Source of the DNA: Amnibacterium sp.
Lineage (GTDB): Bacteria > Actinomycetota > Actinomycetes > Actinomycetales > Microbacteriaceae
Direction of reading: 5' to 3'
NCBI GenBank assembly: GCA_025936735.1
Contig: JAICSU010000009.1
Span: 1 to 34,916, forward strand
Length of the DNA: 34,916 bases
Positions 16,756 to 24,379 of the stretch are shown piece by piece. The translations under genes and the position numbers were made by a program. Positions within the stretch are counted from its first letter, which is position 1. Every line of letters begins with the position of its first letter. The notes under the pieces were generated by a model. It searched no databases. It had not been told where the DNA came from and saw only the letters and a program-made list of their open reading frames with translations.

Positions 16756-16784
16756 TTGACGGTGCCCCTGACCGGGGTTAGCCT
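16756..16784 (+). promoter_or_regulatory. Sigma-70-type promoter of the rhamnosidase gene
   Basis: TTGACG (16756-16761) and TAGCCT (16779-16784) are separated by 17 bases. The predicted start point falls at the adjacent palindrome, about 40 bases before the rhamnosidase ATG. Confidence 0.6.
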
Positions 16785-16791
16785 AGCCGCC

Positions 16792-16807
16792 AACCAACCG
16801 GTTGGTT
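16792..16807. promoter_or_regulatory. Perfect 16-bp palindrome, probable TetR operator
   Basis: AACCAACCGGTTGGTT is perfectly self-complementary and lies directly after the -10 hexamer, where a bound repressor would block initiation. Size and position are typical of TetR operators. The divergent TetR gene starts 53 bases away. Confidence 0.7.
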
Positions 16808-16828
16808 ACCTCCTGGAAGGAGAGCCGG

Positions 16829-19645
16829 ATGCCTGCAGCGCCCCGCGTCACGATCACGAAGCTGGAGCATCGCGCCGACTCGCCCTTCGTGCCGACCGCC
16901 GTGCCGCGGCTCAGCTGGGTGACGGAGACCCAGGCGATCGAATGGCGCCAGGCCTGGGCGGAGGTCGAGCTCGATGGGCGGCCGGCGCGCATCGACGGCG
17001 ACGCGTCGGTGCTCGTGGCGTGGCCCTTCGCCCCGCTCCTCCCGGGGGAGGAGCGCAGGCTCCGCGTCCGCGTCGGCGGGACCGACGGCAGCGCCTCCGA
17101 CTGGAGCGAGCCTTGCACGGTCTCCGCCGGTCTCCTGGCACCCGGCGAGTGGATCGCGTCCCTGCTGGCGCTGCCCCACCCTGAGAGGCAGGGGCAGCCG
17201 GGCCTGCTGCGAGCGGAGTTCGACATCGTCGGCCCGGTGGTCCACGCGACCCTGCACGCGACCGCGCACGGGGTCTACCAGGTCGAGGTCAACGGCGAGG
17301 CAGTGGACGACGAGACGCTGAAGCCGGGCTGGACGGCCTACCAGTGGCGGGTGATCCAGGACACGACGGACGTCACCGCCTTGCTGCGGCCCGGCCGGAA
17401 CGCGATCGGAATCCAGCTCACGGCGGGCTGGTTCGCTGAGCGGTACGGCTTCGGCGCCGATGCGAAGCCGTTCTACGGGCCGCAGCCGAGCGCCGCCCTC
17501 CAGCTGGTCGTCCGCTACGCCGACGGCCGCACCGAGACGATCGCGACGGGCCCCGGTTGGAAGGCCCTCGCCGGCGGCCCGGTGATCTCGGCCGGCATCT
17601 ACGGCGGCCAGCACGAGGACGCCACCCGCTCGCTGCCGGGGTGGTCGGAGCCCGGCTTCGACGACGGCGGGTGGCAGGCGGCGGAGGTGGGCGAGACGGT
17701 CGTCCCGGTTCCGCGCTCGGCGCCGCCGGTGCGGGCGATCGCGGAGCTTCCGGTGGTCGCCACGTGGGTCGCGCCGTCCGGGGTCACGGTCCTCGACTTC
17801 GGCCAGAACCTCGCCGGGCGCGTGCGGATCGAGGCGTCTCTGCCTGCCGGCACGACGATCACGCTCCGGCACGCGGAGGTCGTGCACGAGGGCGAGCTGG
17901 ACCGGAGCTCGCAGCGCGGTGCGGCCGCCACCGACGTGTTCACGGCACCCGGCGGTTCCTTCGTCTGGGAGCCGCGATTCACCTTCCACGGCTTCCGCTA
18001 CGCGAGCGTCGAGGGCTGGCCCGGTGCGGTCCCGGCGGAGGCGTTCACCGCCGTCGCGCTCTCGAGCGATCTCGAGCGCACCGGCTCGTTCCGCTCGTCG
18101 CATCCGCTCGTGAACCGGCTCCACGACGCCGTCGTCTGGAGCACGCGCAGCAACTTCGTGTCGCTGCCGACGGACTGCCCGCAGCGCGACGAGCGGCTCG
18201 GCTGGACGGGGGACATCAGCATGTTCGCGCCGACGGCCACCGCGCTGCTCGACGTCGACGGGTTCCTCGCTTCGTGGCTCGCGGACCTCGCGCTCGAGCA
18301 GCGGGCCATCGACGGCACGGTGCCGTTCGTCGTGCCCAACGTGTCCGGCGTGTTCGTCACCCCGACCGCGGCCTGGGGCGACGCGGCCACGATCGTGCCC
18401 TGGACCCTCTACGAGCGGTACGGGGACGTGGGAGTGCTCGAGGCTCAGTACGGGAGCATGACGACCTGGGTCGACCTCGTCGCCGGTATCGCGGGGGAGA
18501 ACCACCTCTGGGAGGGCGGGTTCCAGTTCGCCGACTGGCTCGACCCGACCGCCCCCGCGGACTTCCCGACCGACGCGAAGGCCGACAAGGAGGTCGTCGC
18601 CACCGCGTTCCTGTTCCGGTCCGCCGACATCGTGGCGCAGGCCGCAGCGGTCCTCGGCCGCGAGGACGACGCCGACCGCTACCGGCGCCTCGCCGACGAG
18701 GTGCGGGCGGCCTTCCTCCGCGAGTACGTGTCCGCCTCCGGGCGCATCGTCTCGGACGCGCAGACCTCCTACGCGCTCGCCATCGTGTTCGGGCTGGTAC
18801 CCGACGAGGAGCGCCGCCTCGCCATGGGACGGCGGCTCGCGAAGCTCGTCCGCGTCAACGGCTACCGCATCGGCACCGGCTTCGTCGGCACGCCGTTCGT
18901 GCTCGAGGCGCTCGCCGTCACCGGCGAGTGGGCCGCCGCGGCCCGGCTCCTCACCGCGACCGAATGCCCCTCCTGGCTCTACCCGATCACGATGGGCGCG
19001 ACCACCACCTGGGAGGCCTGGGACGCGCTCCTGCCCGACGGCACCCCGAGCCCCGCGAGCACGTCGTTCAACCACTACGCCTTCGGCGCGGTCGCCGACT
19101 GGCTTCACCGCGGCCTCGCGGGCCTGGCCGCGGCCGAGCCCGGCTACCGGGTCCTCCGCATCGCCCCCGTGCCGCTGCCCGGGTTCGACTCCGCGGAAGC
19201 GAGCCTGCGCACCCCGTACGGCCGGGCGGTCAGCGGATGGCGCCGGCACGGCGACCTCCTGCACGTCCACGCGGTGGTGCCGGCGAACACCCGCGCGACG
19301 GTGTCGCTGCCCGACGGCTCCCGGCCGTTCGAGGTCGGCAGCGGTGAGCACGACTGGACGGTCCGGATCCCGCTGCCCGCGCCGCGACCCCGGCAGAAGC
19401 TCTCCCTCGAGACCCCGCTCGGCGAGATCATCGACGACCCGGTGGCCTATGCCAGCGTGCTCGAGGTCTTCGACCGTCATGCGCCGCAGGCCGCGCGGAC
19501 CCTGCGGACCCACACGCGATGGGAGGACGGGCTGCCGCTCTCCGTCGAGTTCTTCATCCTGCCGAAGGCGGTGCAGCGCGCCATCGACGCCGACCTGGCC
19601 GCCGCGACCGCGGCGGCGCCGGCGCCGCAGGGCCTCCCCGCCTGA
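16829..19645 (+). CDS. Alpha-L-rhamnosidase, GH78
   Basis: The protein has 938 residues. The ATG at 16829 follows GGAAGGAG; an in-frame TTG at 16802 falls inside the operator and is rejected. N-terminal beta domains include VEVNGEAVDDETLKPGW, the usual Bac_rhamnosid_N phrase. The (alpha/alpha)6 barrel holds LPTDCPQRDERLGWTGD, where E455 is the probable general acid, and TTTWEAWD, where E729 is the probable base. A C-terminal beta-sandwich ends the fold. It hydrolyses terminal alpha-L-rhamnose from plant glycosides such as flavonoid rhamnosides or from pectin fragments. There is no signal peptide, so the substrate must be imported first, which fits the transporters in this window. It is probably repressed by the divergent TetR protein. 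Confidence 0.94.
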   Translation: MPAAPRVTITKLEHRADSPFVPTAVPRLSWVTETQAIEWRQAWAEVELDGRPARIDGDASVLVAWPFAPLLPGEERRLRVRVGGTDGSASDWSEPCTVSAGLLAPGEWIASLLALPHPERQGQPGLLRAEFDIVGPVVHATLHATAHGVYQVEVNGEAVDDETLKPGWTAYQWRVIQDTTDVTALLRPGRNAIGIQLTAGWFAERYGFGADAKPFYGPQPSAALQLVVRYADGRTETIATGPGWKALAGGPVISAGIYGGQHEDATRSLPGWSEPGFDDGGWQAAEVGETVVPVPRSAPPVRAIAELPVVATWVAPSGVTVLDFGQNLAGRVRIEASLPAGTTITLRHAEVVHEGELDRSSQRGAAATDVFTAPGGSFVWEPRFTFHGFRYASVEGWPGAVPAEAFTAVALSSDLERTGSFRSSHPLVNRLHDAVVWSTRSNFVSLPTDCPQRDERLGWTGDISMFAPTATALLDVDGFLASWLADLALEQRAIDGTVPFVVPNVSGVFVTPTAAWGDAATIVPWTLYERYGDVGVLEAQYGSMTTWVDLVAGIAGENHLWEGGFQFADWLDPTAPADFPTDAKADKEVVATAFLFRSADIVAQAAAVLGREDDADRYRRLADEVRAAFLREYVSASGRIVSDAQTSYALAIVFGLVPDEERRLAMGRRLAKLVRVNGYRIGTGFVGTPFVLEALAVTGEWAAAARLLTATECPSWLYPITMGATTTWEAWDALLPDGTPSPASTSFNHYAFGAVADWLHRGLAGLAAAEPGYRVLRIAPVPLPGFDSAEASLRTPYGRAVSGWRRHGDLLHVHAVVPANTRATVSLPDGSRPFEVGSGEHDWTVRIPLPAPRPRQKLSLETPLGEIIDDPVAYASVLEVFDRHAPQAARTLRTHTRWEDGLPLSVEFFILPKAVQRAIDADLAAATAAAPAPQGLPA

Positions 19646-19659
19646 CCCACCGGCCGGAG

Positions 19660-19690
19660 TTGACCTCAAGCGCTTGAGGGGTGGTGTGGT
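19660..19690 (+). promoter_or_regulatory. MerR-type promoter with SoxR-like palindrome
   Basis: TTGACC (19660-19665) is followed by CCTCAAGCGCTTGAGG (19664-19679), a perfect palindrome of the SoxR-box kind lying in the promoter spacer. TGTGGT (19685-19690) is a weak candidate -10 at 19-base spacing, the long spacing MerR proteins correct. Transcription would start at or next to the ATG at 19697. Confidence 0.65.
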
Positions 19691-19696
19691 TGGGAC

Positions 19697-20137
19697 ATGA
19701 GCATGGTGACGATCCAGGTTGCGGCTCGGCGGAGCGGTTTGAGCGAGCCGACACTGCGGTACTACGAGGAGGTCGGTCTGATCGGACCGGTGCCTCGCGA
19801 TCCGAGCAGCGGGCATCGCCGGTACGGCGAGGACGATGTCGACACGCTGCAGGCGCTCGCGTGTCTTCGGGCGATGGGAGTGGGCATCGATGACATGCGC
19901 ACCTATCAGGTCAACCGGGCGGAGGGTGCGGCGAAGGCGGGGGAGCAGCGTGATCTGCTGACCCGGCATGCGCGGCGGATCGAGGCGGAGATCGAGGTGC
20001 TCCGCGTCCATCTCCGCTACCTCGATGCGAAGGCCGCGCTCTGGGACGCGAGAGCGAACGGCGATCCCGACGCGGAGGCGGAGGCCCGCCGACGGGTCGA
20101 CGAGATGCTTCCCGCACTCGCAGGATCCCTGCGATGA
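19697..20137 (+). CDS. MerR-family transcriptional regulator
   Basis: The protein has 146 residues. The winged helix covers residues 4-75 (VTIQVAARRSGLSEPTLRYY, then GHRRYGEDDVDTLQAL), followed by a long dimerisation helix to about 125. There is no metal-binding Cys cluster, which points to the aldehyde/oxidant or small-molecule group rather than metal sensors. No ribosome site is visible and the promoter ends only six bases before the ATG, so the mRNA may be leaderless; a second ATG at 19703 is possible. Its stop overlaps the start of the reductase gene, so the two form an operon that the regulator probably controls itself. Confidence 0.9.
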   Translation: MSMVTIQVAARRSGLSEPTLRYYEEVGLIGPVPRDPSSGHRRYGEDDVDTLQALACLRAMGVGIDDMRTYQVNRAEGAAKAGEQRDLLTRHARRIEAEIEVLRVHLRYLDAKAALWDARANGDPDAEAEARRRVDEMLPALAGSLR

Positions 20138-21093
20138 CGGCGCTCGTGACCGGCGCGTCCGGCTACCTCGGCACACGGTTGGTGGCGGACCTGCTCGCGC
20201 AGCGTGTGGGCGTGCGTGCCGCGGTCCGTTCGCCGGAGGGTGCCGGCGCCCTACGCGCAGCCGTGCGGCGCGCCGGGGTGGACGATGAGCCGCTGCAGGT
20301 CGTCACGGTGAGCCTGCTGGCCGACGACGGCTGGAGGGAGGCGATGCGGGGGGTCGAGGAGGTCCACCACCTCGCGTCGCCCATGGTTCAGACCACGGAT
20401 CCGGACGAGACCGTCGTGCCGGCCCGGGACGGCACGCTGCGTGTGCTGAGGACCGCGGTCGCGGCAGGTGTTCGGCGGGTCGTGATGACGTCGTCGTTCG
20501 CCGCGGTCGGCTACTCGCCGAAGCCGACCCGCGAGTACAGCGAGGACGACTGGACGGACCCCGCCACACCCGGTCTTCCCGCCTATCCGCTGTCGAAGGT
20601 CGTGGCGGAGCGGGCGGCATGGGAGTTCATGGCGGACCAGTCGGGAACCGAGCTGGTCGTGCTCGATCCGACGTGGATCGCCGGCCCGACGCTGACCGAT
20701 CGCGCACGGTCGTCGCTGCAGCTGTTCGTCGCGATGCTCACCGGGGCGCTCCCGGCGGTGCCCCGGCAGCGGTTCGGGATCGCGGACGTCCGCGACGTGT
20801 CCGGGCTGCACATCGCCGCCATGGGCGCGCCGGAGGCCGCCGGCAAGCGCTACCTCGTCCTCGCCGCCGGGCCGACTCGAACGTTCCTCGACGTCGCGAA
20901 CCTCCTCCGCGAGCGGCTCGGGTCGTTCGCGTCCAGGGTGCCGACGCAGGAGGTCCCCGGGGAGGAGCCGCCCCCGCTGGTGATCCACAACGAGCGCGCC
21001 AAGCGCGAGCTCGGATTCCGGCCCCGGCCCTGGGACGAGACCGTGATCGAGACCGCCGAGAGCCTCCGCGATCTCGGGCTGGTCGCCGAGTGA
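20134..21093 (+). CDS. NAD(P)-dependent epimerase/dehydratase-type reductase (extended SDR)
   Basis: The protein has 319 residues. GASGYLG (7-13) is the nucleotide-binding loop, MTSSFAAVGY (118-127) gives the catalytic Ser, and YPLSK gives Tyr151 and Lys155. Overall layout matches dihydroflavonol-4-reductase-like aldehyde reductases, with a DPTWIAGP block after the active site. Such enzymes reduce aldehydes or ketones in the cytosol. Translational coupling to a MerR regulator is common for stress-induced carbonyl reductases; a role on flavonoid carbonyls is an attractive alternative given the neighbouring glycoside genes, but nothing in the sequence decides this. The next genes are on the other strand. 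Confidence 0.9.
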   Translation: MTALVTGASGYLGTRLVADLLAQRVGVRAAVRSPEGAGALRAAVRRAGVDDEPLQVVTVSLLADDGWREAMRGVEEVHHLASPMVQTTDPDETVVPARDGTLRVLRTAVAAGVRRVVMTSSFAAVGYSPKPTREYSEDDWTDPATPGLPAYPLSKVVAERAAWEFMADQSGTELVVLDPTWIAGPTLTDRARSSLQLFVAMLTGALPAVPRQRFGIADVRDVSGLHIAAMGAPEAAGKRYLVLAAGPTRTFLDVANLLRERLGSFASRVPTQEVPGEEPPPLVIHNERAKRELGFRPRPWDETVIETAESLRDLGLVAE

Positions 21094-21207
21094 AAGCGAC
21101 GTCTTCCCCGCATTCGGATCGTCGTCCCGAATAAGAAGGAGGAACGGCGCCCGGCTGCGGTGCAGAGCCTGCAGCGTCTCGCCGCGTGATGGAGCAAGGA
21201 GGACGGG

Positions 21208-21348
21208 GTGGACGTCATCCTGAGGGATTTGGCGACGTCGCAGGGGGCCGGCAACCCAGGGTGCTCACTTCCCGCTGGGGGAGGGTGTTGCTCATGCAGT
21301 CGTTCGAGCATGGCGGGCGGCCGTCGGCTCACGATCGCTGCGGAGTGA
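21208..21348 (+). CDS. Possible small Cys/Ser/Gly-rich peptide
   Basis: A GTG at 21208 is preceded by AAGGAGGA at good spacing, one of the strongest ribosome-site matches here, and opens a 46-codon frame. The peptide begins MDVILRDLATSQG and has the middle segment GGGCCSCSRSS. It overlaps the 3' end of the opposite-strand gene at 21292. The acidic leader followed by a Cys/Ser-rich segment resembles a peptide precursor, but no modifying enzyme lies nearby and chance is a fair explanation. Confidence 0.25.
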   Translation: MDVILRDLATSQGAGNPGCSLPAGGGCCSCSRSSMAGGRRLTIAAE

Positions 21349-22674
21349 CCCGCCCCTGTCGCGGACGCGCCCAAGAAATGCACAGGCAAGAAGCGCGGGA
21401 CGCGTGATTGCCCGGCGTAACGCCTCCAGGAGCCTGCGCCGTTCGTGCGGCGCAGGCTCGTCTGCCGGTCCGAGCCGAAACGCGCGCGCGGTGCGCCTAG
21501 AGGGCCCCGTCGGACGGACACCGCTGCGTAGGGCTGTTGTCCAAAGGTGTTCCTCGACGTGGCCTGCGATCTCCCACAGGTGGATCAGATCGAGGATTCG
21601 GACCTCTCGAGGGTGCTCGTCGTAGATGCATAGAGCACCAACCCGGTAGCCGTCCCACGTGTGGATGGGATAGGCGGCGTAGAAGCGGGTGGGTTGGTCG
21701 GGCCCGAGAAGCGCTGCGACCCGGGGGTCCCGGTGAGCGTCGCTGATCACGGTCGGCCTGTCCGATCGGATCGTGATGTTGGAGTAGGCGGCCGTGCGAG
21801 GGAGAGTCGGGGGCGGGGTGCCTACCGCGGCGTGGGCTCGCACGTGCTCGTCGTCCACGATCATCAGCGCTGCGCCGGCGCATGCGAAGGCCACCCGGGC
21901 TTGCCGGAGCAACGACATCAGTGGCTGGTCCAGCTCACCGGTCGACAGTCGGAGCGTCTGGAGCGCCTTTTGGCGCATCGTCTCCTCCTCCGTGTCGTCC
22001 GCTTTGCGGTCAGGACCAGTTCTGGGCGTGGCGTTCAGCTCGGCGATATCGAGATCCAGGCGTCTGATGATCAGCTCCCCCCAGCTCTCGTACGTGACCG
22101 GGGAGAAGGGTGGGGCGGGGCCGAGAACTGCCGGTTGCGGCGGGAGCTCACGGAAGCGCACCCTGCTGGTGCCGGCGAGGGAATCGTTCTCCACCGGTGC
22201 TTGAGTCTCGGGGGCCGGGCCGCGGTCCGTGGCGGCGGAATCCCGGGGCGAGTCGTAGATGAATGCGGCCGAGTGCTCAGCGCACTCTTCTGCGAGCAGC
22301 ACTTGCAGTTCTTGAATGACCTGGGTGCGCCGCGCACGGGAGATCCTCGCGGTCGGGGCCGGAAGGATGACGATCACGGCGTCGAATCGGTGCAGTCGCA
22401 GGCCCCGGAGGCCGGTGAGGGCTCGCTTGCTGATCGGGTCGGGGTCGACGATCACGGTGATGTCGACGCCCCGCCGTGACCCCTGGGCCAAGGCGTCTGC
22501 GATCGCTCCGGGGAGGCCGAGATCGTGGTCCGCGAGCCCTTCGCCGGTGAGGACTCCGCTGCCGAAGACCAGTAGTCGGCGAGGTATGAGCCCGGGACGT
22601 CGGATCGAGGCGATCGCTTCCGGGCGAATGGGGGACAGCGGTTCGGGCTGCGGGACGACTGGTTGCGGGCTCAA
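21292..22674 (-). CDS. Degenerate SGNH-hydrolase-fold plus GAF protein, copy 2
   Basis: The protein has 460 residues from a TTG at 22674, chosen because GAAGGAAG precedes it and it lies 31 bases after the previous stop; no ATG fits. Residues 31-140 mirror the SGNH-like half of the upstream paralogue (PRRLLVFGSGVLTGEGLADHDLGLPGAIADALA). The GDS nucleophile motif reads GSG and the GxND block is absent, so hydrolase activity is unlikely. Residues 235-380 form a GAF domain (RFYAAYPIHTWDGYRVGALCIYD). The last 80 residues are Arg-rich and contain a strong DNA hairpin. It is probably a soluble signalling protein that binds a small ligand through GAF, co-transcribed with copy 1 under the c-di-GMP riboswitch. 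Confidence 0.7.
   Translation of the reverse strand: MSPQPVVPQPEPLSPIRPEAIASIRRPGLIPRRLLVFGSGVLTGEGLADHDLGLPGAIADALAQGSRRGVDITVIVDPDPISKRALTGLRGLRLHRFDAVIVILPAPTARISRARRTQVIQELQVLLAEECAEHSAAFIYDSPRDSAATDRGPAPETQAPVENDSLAGTSRVRFRELPPQPAVLGPAPPFSPVTYESWGELIIRRLDLDIAELNATPRTGPDRKADDTEEETMRQKALQTLRLSTGELDQPLMSLLRQARVAFACAGAALMIVDDEHVRAHAAVGTPPPTLPRTAAYSNITIRSDRPTVISDAHRDPRVAALLGPDQPTRFYAAYPIHTWDGYRVGALCIYDEHPREVRILDLIHLWEIAGHVEEHLWTTALRSGVRPTGPSRRTARAFRLGPADEPAPHERRRLLEALRRAITRPALLACAFLGRVRDRGGSLRSDREPTAARHARTTA
21430..21459. repeat. 12-bp perfect hairpin inside the 3' end of the SGNH-GAF copy 2 gene
   Basis: GAGCCTGCGCCG and CGGCGCAGGCTC flank a six-base loop. Strength suits a terminator, yet the minus-strand frame runs through it for another 46 codons. 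There is no T-run. It may end transcripts from the plus strand or slow the end of the minus-strand message. Confidence 0.5.
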
Positions 22675-22705
22675 GGACGGGGCTTCCTTCGTTCCATTGG
22701 GGCGT

Positions 22706-24043
22706 CTACCGCCACTGGTCGTCCGGGATGGACGAGGGTTCGCCGCCACGCGACCGCGGCGAACGGTCAAACGTTCGCCTGCTGGTCCCTCGCCGTCCTT
22801 CCTGATCGGTGTCTGCCTCGCCCGCCGGCGGAGGTCTGACAGCTGAAGCCTGCTGGGCGTGAAGCCGAGACGACCGGGAGACCATCTCCTGGATGAGCAG
22901 GGCATGGTCGCGGAGAACCGCCATCTCGAGAGGGGAGAAGGTTCGCGGCTGGGGGTCGAAGATGGCGAGCACCGCTATGGCCTGGCCGCTCGCGCCATAG
23001 ATCGGATGAGCGGCATAGAAGCTGATGCCGTGTCGCCGCACCCACGAGCTGTTCTGGAATCGGGCGTCTCCCCGAAGATTCGCGATCGCGAGGCCGCCGG
23101 CGTTCGCTGCGGCCGCGGCTGGTGAATGGGCTTCGGTGGAGCTTTCCTCGTTACGTCCTTCGACCGAGGCCACGGGGGAGGCCTCCGTCCCCGGCAGCTC
23201 GGTGACGACGGCTCCTTCCACACCGAATGCGGCCTGGGCGCGGGCGACGATGCGCGCGACCGCGGTGCGGGGACTTTGGTCGAGGAGCCCGAGGCTCGCG
23301 AGGGAGAGGTGCCCCGACGACGTGTCGGTGCTGGGACGCGGGCGGGAGGGGGTGCTGGGCCGCGCGAGCCGGTGCGCGAGGTGCGCTGCGACCGTTCGTG
23401 CGATGCGCTCGTAGTCGTGGGCGGAGTACTGGGTGGTCGGCGCGGAGACCTTGTCGAGCGGGGCGAGGTAGCTGGTGCACGGGAGGGACCAGCACAGCTC
23501 GCGGCAGACCTGGTTGTAGTCGACCAATCGCCGCGCGGCCATCCGGGTGAGGTGTGGGTGGAGGTAGGGCGCCCAGGATGACGGGTGCGCGCCGAGTGCG
23601 AGGATCTGCGTATCGCCGCGGGTCTTGTTCAGCAGGGCGGTGAGGAGCAGTTCGAAGCGCTCACTCCATTGGGGTGTCGGGAGCGCGGCGAGGGCGTCGG
23701 CCGTGCCGAGCGTCAAGACGACCGCGTCGTAGCCGATCGATTCGCGCCGGTCGATCTCCGTTCTCGCCTCCATGAGGGTCATCCCCAGGCGTGCCGTGAC
23801 CTCCATCTCGACCCCTCTGCCAGTGATCGAAGCCAGGTGCCGGGCAAGATGCCCAGGCAGCGCGCGGTCGTGCCGGGACACGCCGAGACCCGCGGCGACT
23901 CCTCCGCCGAGCAGCAGCAGCCGACGAGGAAGGGGACCCTCTGCATGGGTGATCGGGGTGTCCCGGGGGCGAATAGCGCAGTCCACCGACCCGGTGAGCA
24001 GAGAGAGCCAGGCCCGGCGAAAAGTGTCCTGAACCGGGTTCAT
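22706..24043 (-). CDS. Degenerate SGNH-hydrolase-fold plus GAF protein, copy 1
   Basis: The protein has 445 residues from an ATG at 24043. Residues 40-228 follow the SGNH fold: RRLLLLGGGVAAGLGV (block I, with GGG where GDS is expected), VLTLGTADAL (block III, GTAD for GxND) and YSAHDYERIARTVAAHL (block V). The Ser nucleophile is gone, so this half probably binds rather than hydrolyses. Residues 256-390 form a GAF domain with HGISFYAAHPIYG and IAVLAIFD. An Arg/Pro-rich tail ends the chain. A c-di-GMP-I riboswitch lies 133 bases upstream and a small frame (24040-24165) overlaps the start, so synthesis is tied to c-di-GMP. No membrane segment is visible. A sensor or scaffold role is inference. 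Confidence 0.78.
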   Translation of the reverse strand: MNPVQDTFRRAWLSLLTGSVDCAIRPRDTPITHAEGPLPRRLLLLGGGVAAGLGVSRHDRALPGHLARHLASITGRGVEMEVTARLGMTLMEARTEIDRRESIGYDAVVLTLGTADALAALPTPQWSERFELLLTALLNKTRGDTQILALGAHPSSWAPYLHPHLTRMAARRLVDYNQVCRELCWSLPCTSYLAPLDKVSAPTTQYSAHDYERIARTVAAHLAHRLARPSTPSRPRPSTDTSSGHLSLASLGLLDQSPRTAVARIVARAQAAFGVEGAVVTELPGTEASPVASVEGRNEESSTEAHSPAAAAANAGGLAIANLRGDARFQNSSWVRRHGISFYAAHPIYGASGQAIAVLAIFDPQPRTFSPLEMAVLRDHALLIQEMVSRSSRLHAQQASAVRPPPAGEADTDQEGRRGTSRRTFDRSPRSRGGEPSSIPDDQWR

Positions 24044-24165
24044 TCCGAGCCCGCGCCGTTCCGGAACTGGCGGCGCAGGCGGTGCCCGGTGATGACCGGT
24101 TCAGCGGATCTCCGGGCTCGGGCGCTCGAGAGGAGGGGGTGGAGGCAAGCGGGGCGGACGTCCAA
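24040..24165 (-). CDS. Possible 41-codon leader frame between riboswitch and SGNH-GAF gene
   Basis: A TTG at 24165, 11 bases after the riboswitch, opens a frame of 41 codons (starting MDVRPACLHPLLSS) whose TGA overlaps the ATG of the gene at 24043. That ATG has only a weak ribosome site, so coupling through this frame could explain how the riboswitch controls it. The plus-strand riboswitch is likewise followed by a TTG-started frame. Low confidence, because AGGG sits too close to the TTG to be a good ribosome site. Confidence 0.3.
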   Translation of the reverse strand: MDVRPACLHPLLSSARARRSAEPVITGHRLRRQFRNGAGSE

Positions 24166-24175
24166 GGCCCTGGTC

Positions 24176-24254
24176 TTTCGTTCGGTAGCCCGGCTGACCT
24201 CGAGGGTCCCGTGGCTTTGCGTCGCCAACTCGCGCTGGTTTTGCCGTTTCGGGA
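24176..24254 (-). promoter_or_regulatory. c-di-GMP-I (GEMM) riboswitch controlling the SGNH-GAF genes
   Basis: Read on the minus strand, the aptamer hallmarks appear in order: AAACGGCAAAACC, a stem capped by a GCGA tetraloop, the invariant GACGCAAAGCCACGGG, then the second stem and GCCGGGCTACCG. This is the class-I c-di-GMP aptamer (Rfam RF01051 type). The plus-strand copy at 28782 shares the same blocks. The expression platform between 24175 and 24044 was not resolved. Confidence 0.9.
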
Positions 24255-24299
24255 AATGTGTCCAGGCATGCCGTGGATCGCTGCACACCTGCCGCAACC

Positions 24300-24317
24300 G
24301 ACCTCTGCCTGGAGGTC
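24300..24317 (-). terminator. Short hairpin after the LOV-GGDEF-EAL gene
   Basis: GACCTC and GAGGTC pair around a six-base loop, 63 bases beyond the stop of the gene at 24380 and 45 bases before the riboswitch. It could end the upstream message. No T-run follows. Confidence 0.3.
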
Positions 24318-24379
24318 AGGGTATGAGCGACGCATTCACGCGGTCGGCGCCACGCCGACGGGTGGCAGCTGAGCGCGGC

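Noticed and set aside
16778-20176. A 1132-residue minus-strand frame
   Set aside because: Antisense shadow of the GH78 and MerR genes, with no recognisable domain and a composition of Arg, Gly and Pro.
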